From: an uncultured Bacteriovoracaceae bacterium
Lineage (GTDB): Bacteria; Bdellovibrionota; Bacteriovoracia; Bacteriovoracales; Bacteriovoracaceae
NCBI GenBank assembly: GCA_937952395.1
Contig: CALFYV010000175.1
Location: 1-5,877, forward strand
Direction: 5' to 3'
Length of the DNA: 5,877 nucleotides
The first letter of the stretch is position 1. Each line of letters begins with the position of its first letter. The notes below the pieces were generated by a model, which saw only the letters and a list, made by a program, of their open reading frames with translations, ran no database searches and was not told the origin of the DNA. A program made the translations under genes and the position numbers. Shown here in pieces: positions 1 to 5,263 of this stretch.

Positions 1-57
1 AAACTAACTCGCTCCCGGCAATTGCGTCCAGGGGCTAATATAACCCAGGAGGTAACA
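1..57 (+). promoter_or_regulatory. Leader and ribosome binding site of the ribosomal-protein operon
   Basis: This is the untranslated stretch before the S6-S18 gene, cut by the window's left edge. A near-perfect Shine-Dalgarno, AGGAGGT at 47-53, lies 4 nt before the ATG at 58 and decides that start. An in-frame TTG at 22 has no such signal, so it is not used here. The leader also contains a CCCGG run (14-18) with a CCG core, and the perfect 8-bp palindrome GCAATTGC (18-25). In many bacteria the S6:S18 complex represses its own operon by binding a CCG-containing leader hairpin, so this could be part of such a site. I could not fold a convincing match to that motif by eye. The ribosome binding site is secure; the autoregulatory role is speculation. 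No promoter is visible, and it probably lies further left. Confidence 0.6.
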
Positions 58-663
58 ATGATTTACGAGACAGCAGTAGTCTTGCGTGCGCAGGCCACAG
101 AATCGTCAATTGAATCAACAAAAAAGTTCATTAAAGAAGTCATCAAGGCCAATAAGGGCGAAGTCCTTATTGAAGATGATTGGGGGCTAAAGTCTTTTGC
201 CCAAACTACGGAGAAAGGTGCTCAAAATGGTCGCTACGTCTACTTTATGTATAAGGATGATGGCAAGGCCAATGCAGAACTAGAGCGTCGCTACGGAATC
301 ACTGAAGACATTATTAAATTTATTGTCATTAAGTTAGGTAAAGACGAAGAGCTTGAAAAAATCAAAGGTGCTTACCGTAATCCAAACAGCAAACCTGCTG
401 AAGATGGAAAAGGTCGTTTTGATGCCGAAAAAGAAAAGAAACTTTTTGCAAAAAGAAAATCTTGTTGGTTTTCAGCTAAGAAAACAGAACCAGATTGGAA
501 AGATCCTAGTACATACTCTTGGCTTGTAAATGAGTTTGGAAAAATTTCTCCAGCTCGTATCACAGGTTTAAGACCTAAGTATCAACGTTCGGCGACTACA
601 GCAATCAAAAGAGGCCGTACTATGGGTATGATTAGCTATATGTCTGCTAGGATTTTGAAATAG
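58..663 (+). CDS. rpsF-rpsR: Fused 30S ribosomal protein S6-S18 (bS6-bS18)
   Basis: This is a single 201-residue ORF encoding two ribosomal proteins that are normally separate. Residues 1 to about 100 are S6: it starts MIYETAVVLR, and the RRYGITEDIIKFIVIKL segment (78-94) is the usual S6 C-terminal strand region. A charged linker (about 101-125) follows. Residues about 126-201 are S18, with KRKSCWF (132-138, the counterpart of RRKFCRF in E. coli S18), the core GKISPARITGLRPKYQR (161-177) and the basic AIKRGR (182-187). No in-frame ATG, GTG or TTG lies in the linker, so S18 cannot easily start separately. S6 and S18 form a heterodimer on the 30S platform and bind 16S rRNA together, so tethering them is structurally sensible. 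The start at 58 is set by AGGAGGT at 47-53. The gene heads an operon with a DUF2232 membrane protein and L9. Domain identities are secure; what is unproven is whether the protein stays fused in the ribosome. Confidence 0.95.
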   Translation: MIYETAVVLRAQATESSIESTKKFIKEVIKANKGEVLIEDDWGLKSFAQTTEKGAQNGRYVYFMYKDDGKANAELERRYGITEDIIKFIVIKLGKDEELEKIKGAYRNPNSKPAEDGKGRFDAEKEKKLFAKRKSCWFSAKKTEPDWKDPSTYSWLVNEFGKISPARITGLRPKYQRSATTAIKRGRTMGMISYMSARILK

Positions 664-671
664 GAAAGATA

Positions 672-1643
672 ATGACTAGTAAACTACAAGCACAACCAGG
701 ACGTATTATTCTCTTAGGGTCATCTTCGATGCTTCTTTGTATGAGTTTTGTTATGTCGGTTTTTGCTCCTTTTCCTTTGGCCTTAGCTTCCATTCTTTAT
801 GGAAGGAGAATTGGCTATTTGTTAGGTGTAGCTTGCTTAGTTATCTCTCTTATTGTTTCAGTTTTTATTTTTAAACAATCAACTATGTTTTTCTTTTTTG
901 GTGGTGTTTTCTTTCTTTCAATCTTAATTTCGGAGATTGTTTTAAGAGGGATTTCTCCCATGAAAGGACTTATACGTTATGGAATCGTTTTCTTTACGCT
1001 TTTAACCTTAGGTATATATGGCGTTTTTAAAACTCAAGAAATTAACGTGAAAGAATTTATTGTTGAGAATATTAAACAAAGTGCTCAAGAGTTAAAGAAG
1101 AATAACTCATTAGCAGAGTTAGATGATAGCCAATGGCAAGAAGGCTTTAAAAACATGGCTTATTTATCTCAACCAGAACTGGTAGCTAAAGAAGTTATGA
1201 GAGTTTTTCCTGGCTATTTCTTCATTTCTGTCTTCTTTATTTTATGGGCGAATTTGTATTTAGTTCTAAAATCACGAAGAATGCTTTTTCTTGGAGAAAA
1301 ATTTCGTTATACGGAAAAAACCTTACTTAATTATAAGGTACCAGAAAATGCAGTTTGGTTTTTAATTTTTGCCTTAGTTCTTGCGTTGGTGGGGGAAGAT
1401 TTTCTTCAATCAGCTTTGCTAAGTGACGTAGGTTACACTTTAGTTAAATGCCTGGGACTGTTTTACTTCTTTCAAGGTTTTGGACTCTATATTAAATTTC
1501 TCAATTTTATTAATGTAGGTGGATTGTTACGGACGTTTTTAGTGATGTTCACGGTATTTATTGCTCCTTGGCTACTGGCCTTAATGGGGGTTTTCGATCT
1601 GTGGATTAATTTTAATAAATATTTTCAAAAAAAAGATTTATAA
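672..1643 (+). CDS. DUF2232 / YybS-type multi-pass membrane protein
   Basis: This 323-residue integral membrane protein has unknown biochemical function. Hydrophobic segments, read by eye, lie at about 12-42 (one or two passes), 46-66, 71-92, 101-118, 176-198, 225-241, 255-275 and 286-312. Between 119 and 175 is a hydrophilic, charged loop. The C-terminal FDLWINFNK (308-316) follows the last helix and resembles the end typical of the DUF2232/YybS family. Its position between S18 and L9 also fits, since YybS-type genes often sit beside rpsR and rplI. The start ATG lies 8 nt after the S6-S18 stop, and an AGGAAAG overlapping that stop (662-668) serves as ribosome binding site, so it is co-transcribed with the ribosomal genes. 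A run of eight A (1627-1634) near the 3' end codes for part of the last few residues. Family assignment is from topology, tail motif and context, so it is likely rather than certain. Confidence 0.8.
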   Translation: MTSKLQAQPGRIILLGSSSMLLCMSFVMSVFAPFPLALASILYGRRIGYLLGVACLVISLIVSVFIFKQSTMFFFFGGVFFLSILISEIVLRGISPMKGLIRYGIVFFTLLTLGIYGVFKTQEINVKEFIVENIKQSAQELKKNNSLAELDDSQWQEGFKNMAYLSQPELVAKEVMRVFPGYFFISVFFILWANLYLVLKSRRMLFLGEKFRYTEKTLLNYKVPENAVWFLIFALVLALVGEDFLQSALLSDVGYTLVKCLGLFYFFQGFGLYIKFLNFINVGGLLRTFLVMFTVFIAPWLLALMGVFDLWINFNKYFQKKDL

Positions 1644-1654
1644 AGGAGTGATCA

Positions 1655-2224
1655 ATGAAAGTCATTTTGACACAACCAGTGAAGACCCTAGGAAACATCG
1701 GAGAAATCGTAAATGTTTCTATTGGGTATGCAAGAAACTATTTGATTCCAGGCCAATTTGCGGTTCTTGCTGATGATAAGAACAAGCAGAAACTGGAAAA
1801 TGAAAAGAAAAAACTTAGCAAAAAGGTAAATGCAGCTAAAGCTGATGCCCAAGCTAAGAAAGCCAAGATTGATGGGATTCAACTTTATTTTACGAAGCGA
1901 GTTGGGGCTAACGGTAAGCTTTTTGGAAACATTTCAGCCAATGACATCTCAAAAGAGTTAGAAGCTCAAGAAGTTATTGTTGAAAGAAGGCAAATCGTTA
2001 TTCCTAATCCAATCAAATCAACAGGTAATTTTGACGTTAAAGTAAAGCTATTTGAAGGGGTTGAAGCAGCTTTTAAAGTAAAAGTTGAGATGGACCACAA
2101 TCAAATTGAAGAGCTTAAAAAGGCTCAAGCCAAGGCTGAACTTAAGAAGAAAAATGCACCTGCTGAAGAGGCTGCAGCAGAAACTACTGAAGTAAGTACT
2201 GAAGCAACAAACGAAGAAGCTTAA
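1655..2224 (+). CDS. rplI: 50S ribosomal protein L9 (bL9) with extended C-terminal tail
   Basis: L9 binds 23S rRNA near the base of the L1 stalk and extends out from the ribosome, where it helps maintain reading frame. The N-terminal domain (1 to about 45) carries the L9 signature: GNIGEIVNVSIGYARNYLIP (13-32). A Lys/Ala-rich connecting helix follows (about 41-74). The C-terminal rRNA-binding domain (about 75-147) contains KRVGANGKLFGNIS (81-94). The protein is 189 residues against roughly 150 for typical L9. The excess is a tail (148-189) that begins Lys/Ala-rich and coil-like and ends rich in Glu, Ala and Thr, so it is probably helical then disordered and acidic. The start has a strong site, AAAGGAG at 1642-1648, overlapping the previous stop codon. 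It is the last gene before the terminator at 2234. Confidence 0.96.
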   Translation: MKVILTQPVKTLGNIGEIVNVSIGYARNYLIPGQFAVLADDKNKQKLENEKKKLSKKVNAAKADAQAKKAKIDGIQLYFTKRVGANGKLFGNISANDISKELEAQEVIVERRQIVIPNPIKSTGNFDVKVKLFEGVEAAFKVKVEMDHNQIEELKKAQAKAELKKKNAPAEEAAAETTEVSTEATNEEA

Positions 2225-2233
2225 TTATTAATT

Positions 2234-2267
2234 ATTCCAGCAAGTTTTCGCACTTGCTGGAATTTTT
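2234..2267 (+). terminator. Intrinsic terminator after rplI
   Basis: A perfect 12-bp stem is formed by 2234-2245 (ATTCCAGCAAGT) and 2252-2263 (ACTTGCTGGAAT), with a 6-nt loop (TTTCGC). The run TTTTT at 2263-2267 follows directly. This is a textbook rho-independent terminator, starting 10 nt after the rplI stop. It ends the ribosomal block but sits only 14 nt before the dnaB start codon, so it may act as a partial attenuator that lets some transcription continue into dnaB. Only the stem and T-run are seen directly; the degree of read-through is inference. Confidence 0.9.
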
Positions 2268-2281
2268 ATTAGCGAGACTTA

Positions 2282-3613
2282 ATGGCGACAGAATTACCAC
2301 ATGATCTATTAGCAGAAAAATCACTTTTAGGGTGTTTACTCATTGATAGTAATTCTTATGATGAAATCAGTGATGTTAGCCTAGGCCAAGATGATTTTTA
2401 TCATCCCCAGTACGGTACGATTTTCAAAGTCATCAGAGATCTTCATTTTCATTCAGAGCCCATTGATTTAGTTACTGTTTGTTCGAAGCTTAATGACTTA
2501 GGCAAAATTGATATGATTGGTGGCCAATCGGCAATCTTAAATTTAATAGAAGATCAAGCCAGTTCTGCTAATGTTCATTACTATGCCAGAGGAGTTAAAG
2601 AGAAATCTATTTTAAGAGAGATTATTAGAACTGCCACGCGAGTCATTGAAAGCGGTTCGAATTACGCAGGAGACATTGCTGATTTTATTAATGAAGTTGA
2701 AAGTAGTTTTTTTAAATTGACCAGCCAGACAAAAAGTACAGGATTAAAAGATTTAAAGAATATTTTAAAGTTAAATTTAAAAGAATTAGAAAATATGAAC
2801 CGTGGAAAAGGTGAAATCTCAGGCTTACCCACTGGATTCAAAGACATAGATAAAAGATTATTAGGGTTACAACCAGGACAGTTAGTTGTTCTTGCGGCTA
2901 GACCCGCTATGGGAAAGACAGCACTAGCTCTAAATATGGCGGTTAACTCAGCCCGAGGTTCTGGTTTACCAGTCGCCATTTTTTCTTTAGAGATGTTGGC
3001 GCAAGAATTAAGTATGAGGGTTTTGGCCAGTGAGGCTAGTATTGATTCTCATAGGCTTAAAACGAAAAATTATTTAGACAGTGATCTTAGAAATATTGCC
3101 CATGCTGTTCAACGTTTATCAAATCTTCCACTTTATATAAACGATGCAGCAGATATCACCTTGGTTGATATTCGTAGCCAGTGCCGAAAAATTAAAGTTG
3201 AGCAAGGTCTTGGATTAGTTGTGGTGGATTATCTTCAATTAATGCAGTCTCATACAGGTAACCCTTCTCGTGAACAACAGATTTCTGAAATATCAAGAGG
3301 TTTGAAAAACCTGGCCAAAGAATTAGAATGCCCAGTTATTGCTCTTTCTCAGTTAAATCGAGCTGTTGAATCTAGAACTGATAAGCGACCTATGGTTTCT
3401 GACTTAAGAGAGTCAGGCTCAATTGAGCAGGATGCGGATATTGTTATGCTTATCTACCGTGATGAAGTTTATAACAAAGAGACAAAAGACAAAGGAATTG
3501 CGGAAGTGATGATTGGAAAAAACCGTTCAGGTGAAACTGGTGTCACAAAATTAGCTTGGATTGGATCTCAAACAAAATTTGCCAATTTATCTTCTGATGA
3601 GTCATCATCATAA
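2282..3613 (+). CDS. dnaB: Replicative DNA helicase DnaB
   Basis: DnaB is the hexameric 5'-3' helicase that unwinds DNA at the replication fork and recruits primase. The 443-residue length is normal and there is no intein. The N-terminal domain (about 5-105) begins ELPHDLLAEKSLLG, the usual family opening, which supports this start. A linker is followed by the RecA-like domain from about 178. It has Walker A ARPAMGKTA (206-214, with K212 and T213), a catalytic Glu in FSLEM (E237), Walker B VVVDYLQL (313-320, D316), the DNA-contact and switch region SQLNRAVESR (356-365), DLRESGSIEQDAD (374-386) and the arginine-finger motif KNRSGETG (413-420, with K413 and R415). The sequence before the ATG (AGCGAG) is a very poor ribosome binding site, and the rplI terminator lies immediately upstream. 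Its low or tuned expression relative to the ribosomal genes is therefore plausible. The next gene starts 3 nt after its stop. Confidence 0.97.
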   Translation: MATELPHDLLAEKSLLGCLLIDSNSYDEISDVSLGQDDFYHPQYGTIFKVIRDLHFHSEPIDLVTVCSKLNDLGKIDMIGGQSAILNLIEDQASSANVHYYARGVKEKSILREIIRTATRVIESGSNYAGDIADFINEVESSFFKLTSQTKSTGLKDLKNILKLNLKELENMNRGKGEISGLPTGFKDIDKRLLGLQPGQLVVLAARPAMGKTALALNMAVNSARGSGLPVAIFSLEMLAQELSMRVLASEASIDSHRLKTKNYLDSDLRNIAHAVQRLSNLPLYINDAADITLVDIRSQCRKIKVEQGLGLVVVDYLQLMQSHTGNPSREQQISEISRGLKNLAKELECPVIALSQLNRAVESRTDKRPMVSDLRESGSIEQDADIVMLIYRDEVYNKETKDKGIAEVMIGKNRSGETGVTKLAWIGSQTKFANLSSDESSS

Positions 3614-3616
3614 GAT

Positions 3617-4798
3617 ATGTCAGTTGCTGAAAAATTGTTCTCTATCTTTTATTTAAATAAAAGAAATCAATTTGCTGTTTTTACTCAAGCGCAAGAGGCT
3701 TATCTTTATCATCAGAATTATCGTATTAATTTAATCACAGGTTCAAAAGAACTCGTTGGAATTGATTTTTTTATAAACTATTTAAAGGGAATTAACTTAG
3801 AATATCAAAGTAAGCGAGGAAAGGTCATCCATCTTTTTTATGAGCTAGGTTATTTGTTCGGCGAGCTGGAACTTCCGGGTGACCCAGCTTTGGCGATATT
3901 TATTGATTATTCAAAAACAAAAATTTTACCTTATGAAAAACTAAAATTTCTTTGTCCTAAAAAAATAAAAGTAAAACTCGAAAGTAAAATATCACGTTCT
4001 GAATATGAAAAAAAATTCGAACAAGTTTATGAACAACTTTTCAAAGGAAATTGCTATCAATTAAATTTAACATATCAATGTGATTTTAGTTGGAAAGAAG
4101 ATTATCTCCCCCAGGAATGGATCGCCAAAATTTGGAAGTCAAAAAAGAATCGAGCTGCTTATGCTCATGCGACATATTCTGATATATTAAAAAAATTATA
4201 TTTAAGCAATTCTCCAGAGTGTCTTTTTAAAACTAATAAAACTCAAATTTTTTCTATGCCTATAAAAGGAAGTTTATCCTTGAAATCTTTAAGCTTGAAA
4301 CGCGCCTGGAACATCTTGAGTAAAAATACAAAAGAACAGGCAGAGCTTTACATGATTTCAGATCTAGTTCGAAATGATTTATCAAGAGTCAGTGAGTTTG
4401 ATGCTCACATACTAGAGACAAAAAAAATGCTAGAAGTGCCCGGCATTGTACACCAGTATTCTATTGTTAGTGCCAAGCTTGGTGTTAAAATCAATTTATT
4501 CCAAATTTTAAACTCGCTTTATCCCGGTGGAAGTATTACAGGGGCCCCCAAAAAGAGAGTTATGCAACTCATTTCAAGTTTTGAAAATGGAGCTCGTGGT
4601 TTTTATTGCGGTAGTACTCTTTTGCTTCAAGCACATAACAAGAGCGCATCTATAAATATTCGTTCAGCGACCCTGGACTTCAAAATGAAAACACTCAGGT
4701 ATGGTTGCGGAGGTGGGATAACTTTGCAAAGCCGCTCTGACAGCGAGTATGAAGAAGCAAATCTAAAATTAAAAAGTTTTATCAGGCTCTTGGATTAG
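3617..4798 (+). CDS. pabB: Aminodeoxychorismate synthase component I (chorismate-binding enzyme)
   Basis: This 393-residue protein belongs to the chorismate-binding family (PabB, TrpE, MenF and related). Conserved motifs in order are GNCYQLNLTYQ (144-154), PIKGS (215-219), ELYMISDLVRNDLSRV (243-258), with E243 a likely Mg2+ ligand, VPGIVH (274-279), YPGGSITGAPKKR (302-314), R349 in the SINIRS stretch, GCGGGI (363-368) and EYEEA (377-381). Lys in PIKG, rather than Ala in TrpE's PIAG, favours PabB. PabB converts chorismate with ammonia from PabA to 4-amino-4-deoxychorismate, the precursor of p-aminobenzoate and folate. No glutaminase domain and no PabC-type lyase domain is fused, so partners must lie elsewhere. 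The RGFYCGSTLLL segment (327-337) and the weakly matching first 120 residues are divergent. It starts 3 nt after dnaB with no clear Shine-Dalgarno, which suggests translational coupling. It is more AT-rich than the ribosomal genes and motA. Anthranilate synthase is the main alternative. Confidence 0.85.
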   Translation: MSVAEKLFSIFYLNKRNQFAVFTQAQEAYLYHQNYRINLITGSKELVGIDFFINYLKGINLEYQSKRGKVIHLFYELGYLFGELELPGDPALAIFIDYSKTKILPYEKLKFLCPKKIKVKLESKISRSEYEKKFEQVYEQLFKGNCYQLNLTYQCDFSWKEDYLPQEWIAKIWKSKKNRAAYAHATYSDILKKLYLSNSPECLFKTNKTQIFSMPIKGSLSLKSLSLKRAWNILSKNTKEQAELYMISDLVRNDLSRVSEFDAHILETKKMLEVPGIVHQYSIVSAKLGVKINLFQILNSLYPGGSITGAPKKRVMQLISSFENGARGFYCGSTLLLQAHNKSASINIRSATLDFKMKTLRYGCGGGITLQSRSDSEYEEANLKLKSFIRLLD

Positions 4799-4862
4799 TT
4801 TTTTGCCAAAAATTAACAGCTAAACTTGGTACTAATAATTTCTTACATTTAATGCTTGTTTG

Positions 4863-4890
4863 TTGACAGCAAAATGACACAATTTATATG
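4863..4890 (+). promoter_or_regulatory. Putative sigma70-type promoter for the 75-residue gene
   Basis: A perfect -35 box TTGACA (4863-4868) is followed after 16 bp by TATATG (4885-4890), which matches 4 of 6 bases of the -10 consensus. Transcription would begin near 4897, giving a leader of about 38 nt to the ATG at 4935. It sits in the 136-bp gap after pabB, in which I saw no convincing terminator. A perfect -35 in AT-rich DNA is meaningful, but the -10 box is weak and spacing alternatives exist. Confidence 0.5.
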
Positions 4891-4906
4891 CTTTTTTTGC
4901 AAAGAG

Positions 4907-4923
4907 TTACCAAGGATAGGTAA
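4907..4923 (+). other. Small inverted repeat next to a ribosome binding site
   Basis: TTACC (4907-4911) and GGTAA (4919-4923) can pair as a 5-bp stem with a 7-nt loop. It lies in the predicted leader and touches the start of the ribosome binding site AAAGGGG (4922-4928) of the next gene. It could mildly influence ribosome access or be a protein-binding half-site pair. Such a short stem can easily arise by chance in this sequence. Confidence 0.2.
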
Positions 4924-4934
4924 AGGGGAAAATT

Positions 4935-5162
4935 ATGGATGACATAATTGTCGATAAATCAGGGATGAAAAACCAAGAGGGTGCTGTGAGTTTACAATCT
5001 TTATCAGAACTGACGGGATTTCCACTAGATGTTATCAAGAAAGAGCTTTTTCTTGAGAGCGAGATTTCTGATGATGATTTGATTCCGATCGAAAAACTCA
5101 GAGAATTGATGCTTGGTTTTATAGATAAAACTTTGTTGCAATCGTCTTTATCCGATAAATAA
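4935..5162 (+). CDS. Small hypothetical protein, 75 residues, with HTH-like segment
   Basis: I do not recognise this gene. It is supported as real by an AAAGGGG ribosome binding site (4922-4928), 6 nt before the ATG, by a plausible promoter upstream, and by its place between pabB and motA in the same direction. The protein is acidic and soluble, with no signal peptide, membrane segment or cysteine. Residues 18-38 (VSLQSLSELTG, then FPLDVIKKEL) look like two short helices with a turn, similar in shape to the N-terminal helix-turn-helix of MerR-like or excisionase-like proteins. A second helical stretch lies at about 50-68 (IPIEKLRELMLGFID). Basic residues for DNA contact are few, so a protein-binding role is as likely as DNA binding. 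Its location just before a flagellar motor gene hints at, but does not show, a link to motility. Its last codons overlap one copy of an 11-bp direct repeat. Confidence 0.7.
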   Translation: MDDIIVDKSGMKNQEGAVSLQSLSELTGFPLDVIKKELFLESEISDDDLIPIEKLRELMLGFIDKTLLQSSLSDK

Positions 5163-5230
5163 ACTCAATTTTAAACTTCAACTTATCTCTTCATTCTTCC
5201 TAAAGAAGCCTTATTGCTTTCCGATAAATA
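5151..5230 (+). repeat. 11-bp direct repeat TCCGATAAATA flanking the gap before motA
   Basis: TCCGATAAATA occurs at 5151-5161, overlapping the end and stop codon of the 75-residue gene, and again at 5220-5230. The copies are 69 bp apart start to start. The second copy is the -10 element of the predicted sigma28 promoter. The first has the same -10-like core but no TAAAG box at the required distance. It may be a decoy or degenerate second promoter, or a coincidence of codon choice (Ser-Asp-Lys-stop). Confidence 0.45.
5201..5227 (+). promoter_or_regulatory. Flagellar sigma28 (FliA) promoter of motA
   Basis: The -35 element TAAAGAAG (5201-5208) and -10 element TCCGATAA (5220-5227) are separated by exactly 11 nt. 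The known FliA consensus is TAAAGTTT, N11, GCCGATAA, so this matches 12 of 16 positions, including the full TAAAG and CCGATAA cores. Transcription would start near 5234-5235, about 30 nt before the motA ATG. Late-class flagellar genes, including motAB, are typical sigma28 targets, so sequence and context agree. The match and spacing are seen directly; use by FliA is inference. Confidence 0.8.
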
Positions 5231-5263
5231 TATTGAATTACTAAATTTTTTCAAGGTTAGCTT

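Noticed and set aside
22..57. Upstream TTG start that would lengthen the S6-S18 protein by 12 residues
   Set aside because: The ATG at 58 has a near-perfect AGGAGGT at the right distance and gives a normal S6 N-terminus; the extension would include the ribosome binding site itself.
372..563. Minus-strand ORF inside the S6-S18 gene
   Set aside because: It is antisense to a conserved coding region, has no recognisable domain and lacks a ribosome binding site.
1627..1634. Run of eight A near the end of the DUF2232 gene as a programmed frameshift site
   Set aside because: The frame ends normally three codons later, no alternative downstream product makes sense, and A-runs are common in this AT-rich sequence.
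1688..1882. Minus-strand ORF inside rplI
   Set aside because: It is a shadow of the L9 frame; its hydrophobic look comes from reading Lys/Glu-rich codons backwards.
2254..2280. Promoter for dnaB overlapping the terminator (TTGCTG as -35)
   Set aside because: No acceptable -10 box lies at 16-18 bp, and transcription would begin inside dnaB.
2662..2979. Minus-strand 105-codon ORF inside dnaB
   Set aside because: It overlaps the conserved Walker A region of dnaB and has no domain or start signal of its own.
4791..4811. Terminator after pabB (TTGG/CCAA and T6/A5 pairings)
   Set aside because: The pairings are short, AT-only or have large loops, and no T-run follows a stable stem.
4889..4901. 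TGC-T7-GCA inverted repeat as an operator or terminator
   Set aside because: Only three bases pair on each side of the T-run, too little to support either role.
5195..5220. Terminator between the 75-residue gene and motA (TTCTT/AAGAA hairpin)
   Set aside because: A 5-bp AT-rich stem with no T-run is too weak, and the same bases are better explained by the sigma28 promoter.
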